From NCBI GenBank assembly GCA_046297495.1, contig JBKBIP010000002.1:124001-188000 (forward strand): a stretch of 64,000 nt of DNA, read 5' to 3'. The notes under the pieces are model-generated. The model saw only the letters and a program-made list of their open reading frames with translations. It was not told where the DNA came from and did not search any database. Shown piece by piece: positions 8,784 through 19,215 of the stretch (positions within the stretch are counted from its first letter, which is position 1; every line of letters begins with the position of its first letter). The stretch is from JBKBIP01 sp046297495. GTDB taxonomy: Bacteria > Planctomycetota > Planctomycetia > Gemmatales > Gemmataceae. The position numbers and the translations under genes are program-made.

Positions 8784-10076
8784 TTGGACACTATGCTTCT
8801 CCTCCATCATGCCGCGCAGTTGGTCACTGTGTCGCGTTCGGATGAGACTGTGAAACGCGGCCTCTCCATGCGGGACATCCACATCATTCCCGATGGCGCG
8901 ATGGTTGTCCGGGATGGCGTGATCGATTGGGTCGGGCCGACGGCAGAGCTGCCGCCAGTGCCGGCGGCTGCGGAAGTGATCGATGTCAGTGACAAAGTGG
9001 TGCTGCCGGGTTTCGTGGACAGTCATACGCATCTCATCTTCGCCGGCAGCCGGGAAGACGAGTTCGAGCAACGATTACAGGGCAAAACCTATCAGGAAAT
9101 CGCGGCCCAGGGAGGCGGCATCAACGCCTCCGTCCGCCAGGTGCGCGCGGCATCCCGGCCAGAGCTGAAAGCCCTGGCTCGGCAGCGATTGGAGTGGTTG
9201 TTGCGATTTGGCGTCACGACCGTGGAGGTGAAAAGCGGCTATGGCTTGTCGCTGCGGGATGAGCTGAAATGTCTGGAAGTCGTCGCCGAGCTGAACGCCG
9301 AGGGGCCGGTCGAGTTGGTGGCGACGTTTCTGGGCGCCCATGTGGTGCCGCCGGAATACGCCACCGAGCGGGATGAGTACGTGCGCTTGGTCGCCGAGGA
9401 GATGTTACCGGAAGTCGCCCGCTGCCGGCTGGCGGACTTCTGCGACGTGTTCTGTGAAACAGGAGTCTTTTCGCTGGAAGAAACCGAACATATCCTGCAC
9501 AAAGCCCATCTGTTGGGGTTCGGCCTAAAGCTGCACGCCGACGAGCTGACGCCGTTGGGGGGGGCCGAGCTGGCGGCGCGGCTGGGGGCAACATCCGCCG
9601 ATCACTTGTTGTGCATCACCGATGTCGGGATCGATGCCTTGGCCCGGTCGGAGACGGTGGCGGCGTTGCTGCCGGGAACGGCATTTTTCCTGGGCATGGA
9701 TTATGCCCCCGCCCGCCGACTCATCGAGCGCGGCGTGGCCGTGGCCGTGGCCAGCGATTGCAACCCCGGCACCTGTCCCAGCGAAAACCTGCCGCTGGCT
9801 GGGGCGATGGCCTGCACGCAAATGGGCATGTTACCGGCGGAAGTCGTCAGCGCCTTGACACTGAACGCCGCCGCTGCGCTGCGCCGGGCCGAGCGGGTTG
9901 GCTCGTTGACTGTGGGCAAGCAAGCCGACTTCATCGTATGCGCGGTTCCCGATTACCGGCACTTGTTTTATCACTTCGGAGTCAACCATGTCGAGCGTGT
10001 CTTCAAACGAGGCCGGTTGGTCTGGTCTGCTGCGACTGCCGCGCCAGCCGGAGTGCGTCCAGTCGCGCCCGGATGA
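8784..10076 (+). CDS. hutI: Imidazolonepropionase
   Basis: It hydrolyses imidazolonepropionate to formimidoylglutamate, the third step of the Hut pathway. The amidohydrolase-fold metal ligands are visible: HTH in 'GFVDSHTHLIFAG', His in 'GLKLHADEL', and Asp in 'VAVASDCNPGT'. The 'SGYGLS' substrate loop is present too. The 430-residue length is slightly above the usual 400-410, mostly from a C-terminal tail after 'FKRGRLVW'. A TTG at 8784 has AAGGAA 9 bases upstream and is preferred; the ATG at 8793 is an alternative costing three residues. The 3' end overlaps hutG by 89 bases in another frame, which suggests translational coupling. Confidence 0.95.
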   Translation: MDTMLLLHHAAQLVTVSRSDETVKRGLSMRDIHIIPDGAMVVRDGVIDWVGPTAELPPVPAAAEVIDVSDKVVLPGFVDSHTHLIFAGSREDEFEQRLQGKTYQEIAAQGGGINASVRQVRAASRPELKALARQRLEWLLRFGVTTVEVKSGYGLSLRDELKCLEVVAELNAEGPVELVATFLGAHVVPPEYATERDEYVRLVAEEMLPEVARCRLADFCDVFCETGVFSLEETEHILHKAHLLGFGLKLHADELTPLGGAELAARLGATSADHLLCITDVGIDALARSETVAALLPGTAFFLGMDYAPARRLIERGVAVAVASDCNPGTCPSENLPLAGAMACTQMGMLPAEVVSALTLNAAAALRRAERVGSLTVGKQADFIVCAVPDYRHLFYHFGVNHVERVFKRGRLVWSAATAAPAGVRPVAPG

Positions 10077-10983
10077 TCCACGCTTGGGGGAGATCATCGA
10101 GTATTGGCAAGGTGATGTCTCCGCCGTGCGGCCAGGGCGAGCGGTGTTGATCGGCTTTCCCCAAGATGAAGGGGTGCGGCGCAACGGCGGTCGTCCCGGA
10201 GCCACCGAAGCGCCGCGCGCCATTCGCCATCGACTACACCGCTTGACGCCGTGGGACGCGCTGGCCGACGTCGATTTGCGCGACCAACCGCCGTTGGACG
10301 TGGGGGACGTGCGCATCACCGGCACGCTGGAGGAGACGCAGCAGGCACTGGGAAACGTGGTGGCGGCCGTGCTGGCGGCGGGCGCGGTGCCCGTCGTGCT
10401 CGGCGGCGGACATGAAACAGCTTATGGACATTATCTAGGCTATGTCGCTAACCGACAGGCCGTGGGCATCCTGAACATCGACGCCCATTTGGACGTTCGA
10501 CCTGTTCCAGGGGGACAAGGACACAGCGGTTCGCCGTTTCGTCAGGCGCTGGAACATCCCCATCATCCTTTGCCGGGGCCGAACTACGTATGCCTGGGGG
10601 CGCAGCCTGGCAGCGTCAGCCGTGATCATTGGCGGTACGTGCGCGACAGAGGGGGGGCAGTGCGTTGGGCGGAGGCTATCGAGAAGGAGAGCGAAGCCTT
10701 TTCCCAGGAGCTGGAACGCTTGGCCCGCTCAGCAGGTTCGGTCTATGTCACCTTGGACGCCGACGCCGTGCGTGCCGCCGATGTGCCGGGCGTCAGCGCG
10801 CCCAACTCGGGCGGACTGAGCGGCGCCGTGGTGCTGCGCTACGCGCGGCTGGCGGGGCGTTCACCCCAGGTGTCTAGCTTCGACCTGGTGGAAATCTGTC
10901 CGCCGCTCGACCGGGATGAGCAGAGCGTGCGCTGGGCTGCCCATGCGATCTGGCATTTTCTCATCGGCGTGGCCCAGCGCTAG
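9988..10983 (+). CDS. hutG: Formimidoylglutamase, arginase/ureohydrolase family
   Basis: The 331-residue protein has the three binuclear manganese motifs of the ureohydrolase family: 'GGGHET', 'NIDAHLDVR' and 'TLDADAVRAADVPG'. With hutU and hutI next door, the expected reaction is formimidoylglutamate to glutamate plus formamide. The N-terminal 'WSGLLRLP...RPDDPRLGEII' resembles other HutG proteins, so the start at 9988 inside hutI appears genuine; GGAG lies 6 bases before it. No other pathway gene follows. Agmatinase is a less likely alternative given the neighbours. Confidence 0.92.
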   Translation: MSSVSSNEAGWSGLLRLPRQPECVQSRPDDPRLGEIIEYWQGDVSAVRPGRAVLIGFPQDEGVRRNGGRPGATEAPRAIRHRLHRLTPWDALADVDLRDQPPLDVGDVRITGTLEETQQALGNVVAAVLAAGAVPVVLGGGHETAYGHYLGYVANRQAVGILNIDAHLDVRPVPGGQGHSGSPFRQALEHPHHPLPGPNYVCLGAQPGSVSRDHWRYVRDRGGAVRWAEAIEKESEAFSQELERLARSAGSVYVTLDADAVRAADVPGVSAPNSGGLSGAVVLRYARLAGRSPQVSSFDLVEICPPLDRDEQSVRWAAHAIWHFLIGVAQR

Positions 10984-11032
10984 GCTGCTAAGAGAGCATG
11001 AACTTCGCGCTGGGAGATGTTCGCCAACCCTC

Positions 11033-11060
11033 TTGTAGAGTGACTTCATTTCCCTATAAT
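11033..11060 (+). promoter_or_regulatory. Sigma-70-type promoter for the 28-residue basic protein
   Basis: A perfect TATAAT at 11055-11060 lies 16 bases after TTGTAG (11033-11038), a weaker -35. Transcription would start near 11067, leaving a leader of about 40 bases before the start codon. Confidence 0.55.
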
Positions 11061-11105
11061 TAGCTCTTTAATCCCATAATCCAAACTTTGAGAAGGAGGT
11101 GACGC

Positions 11106-11192
11106 ATGGCTGGGCGACGCAGAAGTAAAGGACGGCGCAAGGTAGGACGGAAAAAGCGCCGCATGCGCAGCCGGATTCGCCATCGCAAATAG
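11106..11192 (+). CDS. 28-residue highly basic small protein, possible ribosomal protein
   Basis: This short frame encodes 28 residues, of which 17 are Arg or Lys and one is His. The peptide starts MAGRRRSKGRR and ends RSRIRHRK. It has an ideal Shine-Dalgarno, AAGGAGGTGA at 11093-11102, 3 bases before the ATG (6 from the GGAGG core), and a TATAAT promoter just upstream, so it is very probably expressed. The composition and the HRK ending resemble tiny ribosomal proteins. The AURKAIP1/COX24-type protein (bS22 of actinobacteria) shows a similar spacing of K/R, Ser and HRK, as I remember it. It is too short for most gene finders. It stands alone between hutG and the surface protein. A nucleic-acid-binding role is inferred, not shown. 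Confidence 0.75.
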   Translation: MAGRRRSKGRRKVGRKKRRMRSRIRHRK

Positions 11193-11311
11193 GCCTGCCA
11201 GTGACTCGCTCTGCCGTAGCGTCTTCGCGCGGCCAAAGAGCCAGTCGCCGAATTGTCCGTGATTCCGACCAGTCAGCGACTGTCCCTATTGGCAACGCGC
11301 GAACAACGGCT

Positions 11312-14300
11312 TTATCGTCCTCCCACGAACATGCCCCCCGTGAACAGCGGATCCAACGCGAAGAAATTATCCAGCACATCCAAGGTCACACCATCGAAAA
11401 CGCGCGTATGCGGTCCACCTCCTGGGCCAGTGCCGGTGAGGATGTTGCCGCCGCCACCTTCGCGCGTCACCATTCCGACACGCACGCCCCCCGTGAAGTT
11501 ATGATCGTACGCAAAAAAGCCTTTCAATACGGTAGCGTCGCCGCCGTTGAAGACTTTCACATGCGGCCCGCCCCCCGCGCCGGCGCCGGTAATGATTTCC
11601 GCCGATCCATTCCCATCCAAGTCCCCCGCCGCTATCCACACCCCGCCCGCAAAGGACGGCGCGTAGGCGAAAAAGCTGGCTACCACCACGCCATCGGCGC
11701 GAAAGACTTTGACATGCGGTCCCCCCCCCGCGCCCGGCGCGGTGATGATCTCATCGGCCCCCACGCCGTCGAAGTTGCCCGCCGCCACGTGAACGCCACC
11801 GGTGAAATTGGGCGCGTAGGCGAAGAAGTTGCCGAGCGGCCCCGGCAATAAAGTGGCTGTGCCGTTGTCAATCTTGAAGCTGCGGACGTGTGGTCCTCCG
11901 CCGGCCCCCGCCCCAACGATCACTTCCATCGTATTGTCGCCATCGAGATTTCCCGCCGCAACGAAGACGCCGCCGGTGAAGTTGGCATTAAAGGCCATGA
12001 AGCTGGCCAACACAGTCAAATCCACACCGCTGAAGACCTTGATGTGCGGTCCGCCGCCGGGACCAGGAGCCGTGATAATGTCCGGAATGCCATCGCCATT
12101 GACATCGCCGACCGCGACACGAACCCCGCCCGTGAACGAGGGAGAGTAAGCAAAGAAGGAAAACAGTAGCGTGCGGTTCTGGGAATCGAACACTCGGACC
12201 AACGGACCACCGCCGGTATCCGCTCCAATCGCATATATTCCCACCGTGACAATGGATAGGACGCCGTCTTGAAAATCGAAGACGTAATTGGCGGCGGTCA
12301 AGGTCCCCACTTCGATTTGAATGGCATACTGTCCCGGCGGACTGAATTGCGTCGCCGAGGTTGACAGCACTGGTTCCCCATTGACCCCGCTGCTGGCGAG
12401 GTCTTCCCCGGTCACGAAACCCGTGATGGTGAAGGTCAATTCGGGATTGGGCATGCCGAAGCCCTTGAACTTATTGTCGGCACGCACCGTCAACGAAGCC
12501 GGCGTGATGTCCGCCTGAGTGGTGACAGGGGAGGAAGCCAAGGTGTAGTTGCCCGCGTCGGCGCCGCTGAGCGCAAGGCCGCTGACAGTCACGGTCTTGT
12601 TCGTGCCCACATTCTTGTTGTTGAAGGTGGCGCTGGTAAACGTGACGGTCAGCACGTCGCCGGCAATCCGATCATCGCTGAAGTTGATGGTCGCGTTGAC
12701 AGTGCCGTCATACACTTTGTTTTGTGCCTGGGCAGTGACATTCAGGGTTCGCGCCGTAATGTTGGCCGTCGTCGTGGCTGTCGGAGAGACCGTGTAATTG
12801 GCCGCGTCGGCGCCGGTGATCGAAATACCACTCACTGTTACCGTCTTGTTGGTGCCGACATTCTTGTTGTTGAAGGTAGCACTGGTGAAATGGACGGTTA
12901 GGACATCGCCGCTTACCCGGTTGTCGGACAGGGTGACGGTGGCATTGGCGTTGCCGTCATAGACTTTGTTCTGCGCCGTGGCGCTGACGGTCAGAGTTCG
13001 TGCCGTGATGTTAGCTGTGGTCGTGGCCGTGGTCGATCCCAAGGTGTAGTTGCCGGCGTCGGTACCCGTGATCGAAATACCGCTGACGGTGACGGTCTTG
13101 TTGGTGCCCACATTCTTGTTGTTGAAGGTGGCGCTGGTGAACGAGATGGTGAGCACATCCCCCGCCACACGATTATCGGACAGGTTGACGGTGGCATTGG
13201 CGTTGCCGTCATACACCTTGTTCTCGGCCGTGGCGCTGACGGTTAGCGTCCGGACGGTAATGTCCGCCTGGGAAGAGGTGGGCGGAGAGGTCAGGGTGTA
13301 ATTGCCGGCGTCGGCGCCACTTAGATTGACGCCGCTGATGGTAACAGGTTTATTGGTGCCCACATTCTTGTTGTTGAAGGTGGCGCTGGTAAACGTGACG
13401 GTCAGCACGTCGCCGGCAATCCGATCATCGTTGAACGTGATGGTCGCGTTGACAGTACCGTCATACACTTTGTTTTGTGCCTGGGCAGTGACATTCAGGG
13501 TTCGCGCCGTGATGTTGGCCGTCGTCGTGGCTGTCGGAGAGACTGTGTAATTGGCCGCGTCGGCGCCGGTGATCGAAATACCACTCACTGTCACCGTCTT
13601 GTTGGTGCCGACATTCTTGTTGTTGAAGGTAGCACTGGTGAAATGGACGGTCAACACGTCCCCGCTAAGCCGGTCATCCGACAGTGTGACACTGGCATTG
13701 GCGTTGCCGTCATAGACTTTGTTCTGTGCCGTGGCGCTGACGGTCAAGGGACGCGGGTTAATGATTATGGTGAATTGGCGAGAAGTGTTGGACGAGGCGG
13801 AGTCGGTGACGGATACGGTGAAGGTGAAGCTACCAGCGGCGGTGGGAGTCCCGCTAATCTGTCCGGTGGCAGCCGCTAACGTCAGTCCATTGGGCAACGC
13901 GCCGGCGCTGATGCTAAAGGAAAGAGGCGGTGAACCATTGACCGTCTCGATGGTCTGACTGTAAGCGGTGCCATAGGTGCCATTGGGGAGACTCGTGGTG
14001 GTGATGGCGAAGGCTGGCGCCAATTCAAAGGCGCCAATGTCCAGCCGCCCGCCGCTGACACGCGGAAAGCCAGTGCCGCGTTGGTCGAAGTTCGGCGGCG
14101 GGGTAAAGGCGGGATTGCCGGCGTCGATGGCGAGACTGCCCGTGACCAAGGCATGGGTGCGCGTCGGACCGCCATTGTTGGCCAGGGTGGTGTTCAAAAT
14201 CGTGCTGGTGACGAGTGTTCCCGTACTGCCATCGCCGACGATGTTGCCATTCGTGCCTCCATGAGACAATCCCCCTGCCGTGCCGGCATCGCCGATGAGG

Positions 14301-15307
14301 TTGAACGTACCGCTGAAACTGCCGGACAGGTCATTGGGAGTAGTCCCTGAACCGAGAAAATTGCCGGCGACAATCGTGTTATGGAGCGTGATGGCGCCGC
14401 CTCCCACACGACGGATGCCGCCGCCGCCAGTGGTGGGCGGTGGATCGGAATCGTTCGCATTGGCGCGATTGCCGGTGATCGTGCTATGGGTGATCGAAAT
14501 GGTGCCTCCCGAACTGGTATTGTGGATACCGCCGCCCAGGTTATTGGCTAAATTTCCAGAGATAGTGCTATTGCTAATGACGTAAGTGCTGGATGTCGTA
14601 TTGTAGAGGCCACCGCCGTTACCGTTAGTGCTGCTCGCAGTGATGACGGAGTTTGAGGCAATGGTACTATCAGAAATCGTAATGGCACTGGATGAGGCTG
14701 CGTGAATGCCGCCGCCAAAGTTTGTGGCTGTGTTGCTGACGATTTCCACGGCAGTTAAATTGAGCGTCCCGCCGATCACATTGATGCCGCCGCCCACTTG
14801 GTTGCCGGTGCCGGAAGCCGTCGCCGTGCCACCGGTGACAGTAACTCCTTCCAAGTTGAGCGTGGCGCCGCTGAGAACATGGAAGACACGATCCTCCAAA
14901 GCGGGAATCCCCAGGCCGACATTGCCCCCCGCGTGGATGATCGTCTGATTGGCCCCGGCCCCCACGATGGTGATGGTGCCATTGTTGAGAATATCCAGGT
15001 CCCCGGTCGCCGCCGCATCCTCCCCCACGCCGGCAATGGTCAAGTAATAGGTGCCGGCCTGCAAGCGAATCTCGAAATCCCCGGCGGTATTGTTGGCCTG
15101 GATCACCGCTTCACGCAGGGAGATCACGCCGTCACCGGGGTCCACCACATCAGCAAAGGTGGTGACGTTGATGATCGTCGCTGGAGCCAAGCGGTCTTCC
15201 AGCGTCTCTACGGTTAAACAGCACCGCCGGTTCGGCCTGGAAGGGGGTGAAACCAACAGCCAACGCCGCCAGGACACCCATTTGTGGTACCAAGGGAGTG
15301 CGCGCAT
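11312..15307 (-). CDS. Large surface protein: beta-helix, Ig-like, YDG/MBG repeats, FG-GAP-like repeats
   Basis: The 1331-residue product starts with a basic stretch, then 'ETLEDRLAPA', a motif that opens many large exported planctomycete proteins. Residues ~40-430 look like a parallel beta-helix of the 'SLREAV' polymorphic outer-membrane type, ending with a choice-of-anchor-like 'NGGPTRTHAL...AIDAG'. Residues ~435-517 are a putative Ig domain ('GTPTAAGSFTFTVSVTD'). About 517-940 hold five YDG/MBG-like units ('NKVYDG..NATV', 'NNKNVGTNKTV', 'GADAANYT'), and ~1020 to the end hold six FG-GAP-like units ('GAGGGPHVKVF', 'FTGGVHVAAG'). The start at 15307 has AAAGGAAC upstream. The chain stops directly after the sixth repeat without a recognisable anchor. 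A cell-surface or adhesion role is likely. Confidence 0.85.
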   Translation of the reverse strand: MRALPWYHKWVSWRRWLLVSPPSRPNRRCCLTVETLEDRLAPATIINVTTFADVVDPGDGVISLREAVIQANNTAGDFEIRLQAGTYYLTIAGVGEDAAATGDLDILNNGTITIVGAGANQTIIHAGGNVGLGIPALEDRVFHVLSGATLNLEGVTVTGGTATASGTGNQVGGGINVIGGTLNLTAVEIVSNTATNFGGGIHAASSSAITISDSTIASNSVITASSTNGNGGGLYNTTSSTYVISNSTISGNLANNLGGGIHNTSSGGTISITHSTITGNRANANDSDPPPTTGGGGIRRVGGGAITLHNTIVAGNFLGSGTTPNDLSGSFSGTFNLIGDAGTAGGLSHGGTNGNIVGDGSTGTLVTSTILNTTLANNGGPTRTHALVTGSLAIDAGNPAFTPPPNFDQRGTGFPRVSGGRLDIGAFELAPAFAITTTSLPNGTYGTAYSQTIETVNGSPPLSFSISAGALPNGLTLAAATGQISGTPTAAGSFTFTVSVTDSASSNTSRQFTIIINPRPLTVSATAQNKVYDGNANASVTLSDDRLSGDVLTVHFTSATFNNKNVGTNKTVTVSGISITGADAANYTVSPTATTTANITARTLNVTAQAQNKVYDGTVNATITFNDDRIAGDVLTVTFTSATFNNKNVGTNKPVTISGVNLSGADAGNYTLTSPPTSSQADITVRTLTVSATAENKVYDGNANATVNLSDNRVAGDVLTISFTSATFNNKNVGTNKTVTVSGISITGTDAGNYTLGSTTATTTANITARTLTVSATAQNKVYDGNANATVTLSDNRVSGDVLTVHFTSATFNNKNVGTNKTVTVSGISITGADAANYTVSPTATTTANITARTLNVTAQAQNKVYDGTVNATINFSDDRIAGDVLTVTFTSATFNNKNVGTNKTVTVSGLALSGADAGNYTLASSPVTTQADITPASLTVRADNKFKGFGMPNPELTFTITGFVTGEDLASSGVNGEPVLSTSATQFSPPGQYAIQIEVGTLTAANYVFDFQDGVLSIVTVGIYAIGADTGGGPLVRVFDSQNRTLLFSFFAYSPSFTGGVRVAVGDVNGDGIPDIITAPGPGGGPHIKVFSGVDLTVLASFMAFNANFTGGVFVAAGNLDGDNTMEVIVGAGAGGGPHVRSFKIDNGTATLLPGPLGNFFAYAPNFTGGVHVAAGNFDGVGADEIITAPGAGGGPHVKVFRADGVVVASFFAYAPSFAGGVWIAAGDLDGNGSAEIITGAGAGGGPHVKVFNGGDATVLKGFFAYDHNFTGGVRVGMVTREGGGGNILTGTGPGGGPHTRVFDGVTLDVLDNFFALDPLFTGGMFVGGR
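12490..13755. repeat. Five coding tandem repeats of 249-252 bp with a nested 753-bp period
   Basis: The sequence ATTCTTGTTGTTGAAGGT recurs at 12611, 12860, 13112, 13364 and 13613, giving periods of 249, 252, 252 and 249. Each unit encodes one YDG/MBG-like domain of 83-84 residues. The stretch 12604-12895 and the one 753 bases later (13357-13648) are nearly identical (about seven mismatches by eye), much closer than adjacent units. This indicates a three-unit duplication or recent conversion. Confidence 0.9.
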
Positions 15308-15754
15308 CTCGTGTTCCTTTCTCAGTTGTGATTTCAAGGTATAAACTCGTGCCAGCAAGGAGCGATAAAAAACAGCAAGGTAGGCAAGCAGGAGATTTTC
15401 AATCCGCCATGCGGAAAGTCCGCGCATGATCGCGGGACTTTGAAGCAAGCATTTTGGGAGTTAGTATGAGGTTCAATCGTGAAAACTAAATCGTTCTCAG
15501 TTGAAGATCATGTGAAGTTGTGACGGACCAAAATCTGGTTTGACTAATATATGACACTGTCGCGTGCGGTCTTTATCGCCTACTTGTCACCCTTGTTCAC
15601 GCCTTGTTCTCATTTGATATAATGAAGTCATTGATTCCGAGCAGTGCGGCATCGAAATGTTGATCTGAGCGTGCTCAATCCTTATCTTAAATTTGTGCCG
15701 ACGGCATAGGGGAGAACGCCGGCACGAAGCCACGATGACGTTCCTCGATGAAGG
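15308..15754. other. Divergent intergenic region
   Basis: It separates the surface protein (-) and the VOC gene (+). Apart from the -10-like TATAAT near 15618 described separately, I see no RNA gene or coding sequence. The region is noticeably richer in A and T than the genes around it. Confidence 0.5.
15593..15623 (+). promoter_or_regulatory. Possible promoter for the VOC-argH-lysA run
   Basis: TATAAT at 15618-15623 is perfect. TTGTTC at 15593-15598 with a 19-base spacer is a poor -35. The leader would be about 135 bases. Confidence 0.35.
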
Positions 15755-15763
15755 ATGTCCACC

Positions 15764-16324
15764 ATGCGCACGACACACCTCATGCATTATGCGTTTCGGG
15801 CGCGCGATCCTCGGCGGCTTGGCCATTTTTACGCGAACTTGTTCGAGGGGCAGTTTGTATTACATCCGGTGATGGTGCCTTTGGGGATCATCCTGGTGAA
15901 GATCAATCATCCCGAAGCATTGTTCAACGGCCTGCTGGAGTTTTGGCCCTGGGACATTGTCTGGGATGGGGCGGAGGCAGTCTTTCGCAAAATTCCGCCG
16001 CGGCCCAGCCCGACCTCGTATGGCCATCTGGCGGTGTACGTGCCTAAGAGCACCGAAGAAATCGTGGCCGAGTTGGATCAGCGCGGCATCGCGCACCGTC
16101 TGGAGCCGCGCGGCATCGGCTTGAAGATACCGACTATTGACGACCCCGAAGGGAACATGATCGAGCTGTTTCCTAATCTCGAACACATGGACCTGCCGCC
16201 GGGAGCGCTGGTGCCCCCCGCTCAAGCCGACGCTGCCATCGCACACTTGAAGCAACAGTTTAACGCCAAATCGGCACAACTGCGGCCGGAGCAAGGCTAT
16301 CCGTTGCTAATGTTCGAGGGTTGA
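15764..16324 (+). CDS. VOC/glyoxalase-fold protein
   Basis: The 186-residue product opens 'MRTTHLMHYAFRARDPRRLGHFYANLF' and later has 'YGHLAVYV' and 'DPEGNMIELFP', the paired beta-alpha-beta-beta-beta pattern of the vicinal-oxygen-chelate fold. The His of 'THLMHY', the His of 'GHLAVYV' and the Glu of 'MIELF' are in the places where glyoxalases and ring-cleavage dioxygenases bind metal. The substrate cannot be deduced. AAGG at 15751-15754 favours the ATG at 15764, although an ATG at 15755 is in frame. argH follows 35 bases downstream, so the two are probably co-transcribed. Confidence 0.8.
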   Translation: MRTTHLMHYAFRARDPRRLGHFYANLFEGQFVLHPVMVPLGIILVKINHPEALFNGLLEFWPWDIVWDGAEAVFRKIPPRPSPTSYGHLAVYVPKSTEEIVAELDQRGIAHRLEPRGIGLKIPTIDDPEGNMIELFPNLEHMDLPPGALVPPAQADAAIAHLKQQFNAKSAQLRPEQGYPLLMFEG

Positions 16325-16359
16325 CAAGAGATTTCCCAAATATCCATCGGAAGCGGAAC

Positions 16360-17742
<1,383 letters not shown>

Positions 17743-17829
17743 AAAAGGCCTGAACACGTTATAGATGGCCGTTTGGTCCCAGGCCTGAAGCCCTGGGCTA
17801 TCGAAAAGACCGAAGAATAACCTTCACTC

Positions 17830-19113
17830 ATGGACCACTTTCACTACTCCGAACGTAATCTCTATTGTGAGGATGTGCCGGTTCGGCACTTGGCGGAGCG
17901 GTACGGGACGCCGTTGTTCGTGTATAGCACGGCGACCTTGTTGCATCATTTACGGCAATTGCAGACGGCCTTCGCGGCGGTGGAGACGTTGCTGTGTTAC
18001 AGCGTCAAGACCAACGGCAACTTGAGCATCTGCCGTCTAATGGCCGAGCATGGTTCCGGTTTTGACGTGACCAGTGGCGGTGAGCTATACCGAGCGCTGC
18101 AAGCGGGGGGCAAGGGGGAGCACATCGTCTTTGCTGGCGTGGGTAAGACCGATGAGGAAATTCGCTTTGGCCTCCAAGCCGGTGTGTTGATGTTCAACGT
18201 CGAAAGTGAGGCGGAGTTGCACGCCATCGCCGATGTGGCCAAGGCCAGCGGGCACCGCGCCCAAGTGGCGCTGCGGGTCAATCCGGCCCTGCCCCCCAAG
18301 ACCCATGTGAAGACCGATACTAGCGTCAAGGGAACGAAATTTGGCTTGGATATTGACACCGTGCTGGAAGTGGCCCATCAATTCGTTGGTAATCCCTACG
18401 TGCGCATCGCCGGGTTGCACATGCATCTGGGATCGCCGATCACCACCACGGAGCCGTATCGGCAAGGGGCCGAGAAAGGGAAATTTCTCGTTGAAAAACT
18501 GCGGCAGCAGGGGCATCGTATCGAATATATGAACATGGGGGGCGGTTTCGGCATCCATTATCGCAAGCAGGAAGCGCCGCCGGCCAGCGCTTTCGCCGCG
18601 GTCATCGTGCCAGCGGTACAAGAAGCGGGCTGTAAGCTGGTGCTGGAACCGGGGCGATTCATTGTCGGCAACGCGGGCATCCTGGTCAGTAAGGTGATTT
18701 TCACGAAGGAATCGGGGGGCAAGAATTTCATCATTCAAGATGCCGCCATGAACGACCTGATCCGACCGACGTTGTACGAGTCGTTTCATCGCATCTGGCC
18801 GGTGGCGCCGGGAGCGGATTATCCAGCGCCACCGGAGGATTATGAGGCCGACATCCCCGGCACGCAATCCTACGATGTCGTGGGGCCGGTGTGTGAATCC
18901 GGCGATTTCCTGGCCAAGGACCGCCGCTTGCCGCCGCCACGCCGGGGAGAGTTGCTGGCCACGTTCAGCGCCGGTGCTTACGGCATGACTATGAGTTCCA
19001 ATTACAACAGCCGGCTGCGAGCGGCGGAGGTGCTAGTCGATGGCGCCAATCATCGCTTGATTCGCCGCCGGGAGACGTATGAAGACCTCGTCCGGGCCGA
19101 GGTCGAGATCTGA
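17830..19113 (+). CDS. lysA: Diaminopimelate decarboxylase
   Basis: A PLP enzyme of the alanine-racemase fold, type III decarboxylase, that converts meso-diaminopimelate to L-lysine. In 427 residues I see the Schiff-base Lys60 in 'CYSVKTN', 'GSGFDVTSGGEL', the glycine loop 'NMGGGFG', the phosphate-binding 'LEPGRFI', and 'VGPVCESGDFLA' with the active-site Cys from the partner subunit. Near the C-terminus is 'GAYGMTMSSNYNSR', typical of LysA. No clear Shine-Dalgarno is present. It is probably transcribed with argH. In a planctomycete it would supply lysine and remove DAP. Confidence 0.96.
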   Translation: MDHFHYSERNLYCEDVPVRHLAERYGTPLFVYSTATLLHHLRQLQTAFAAVETLLCYSVKTNGNLSICRLMAEHGSGFDVTSGGELYRALQAGGKGEHIVFAGVGKTDEEIRFGLQAGVLMFNVESEAELHAIADVAKASGHRAQVALRVNPALPPKTHVKTDTSVKGTKFGLDIDTVLEVAHQFVGNPYVRIAGLHMHLGSPITTTEPYRQGAEKGKFLVEKLRQQGHRIEYMNMGGGFGIHYRKQEAPPASAFAAVIVPAVQEAGCKLVLEPGRFIVGNAGILVSKVIFTKESGGKNFIIQDAAMNDLIRPTLYESFHRIWPVAPGADYPAPPEDYEADIPGTQSYDVVGPVCESGDFLAKDRRLPPPRRGELLATFSAGAYGMTMSSNYNSRLRAAEVLVDGANHRLIRRRETYEDLVRAEVEI

Positions 19114-19215
19114 TTGGCAAATGGGTCCGATTGGCTCGCGGCTATCCTGTTCACCAGGAGCCTGACGGCCCCTGCTCGCCAGTTTGTGCCGGAATCACAA
19201 CGGGAGGCAACCACC

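Noticed and set aside
12490..13755. Repeats resembling a CRISPR array
   Set aside because: The period is 249-252 bases, the frame is open throughout on the minus strand, and each unit encodes a protein domain.
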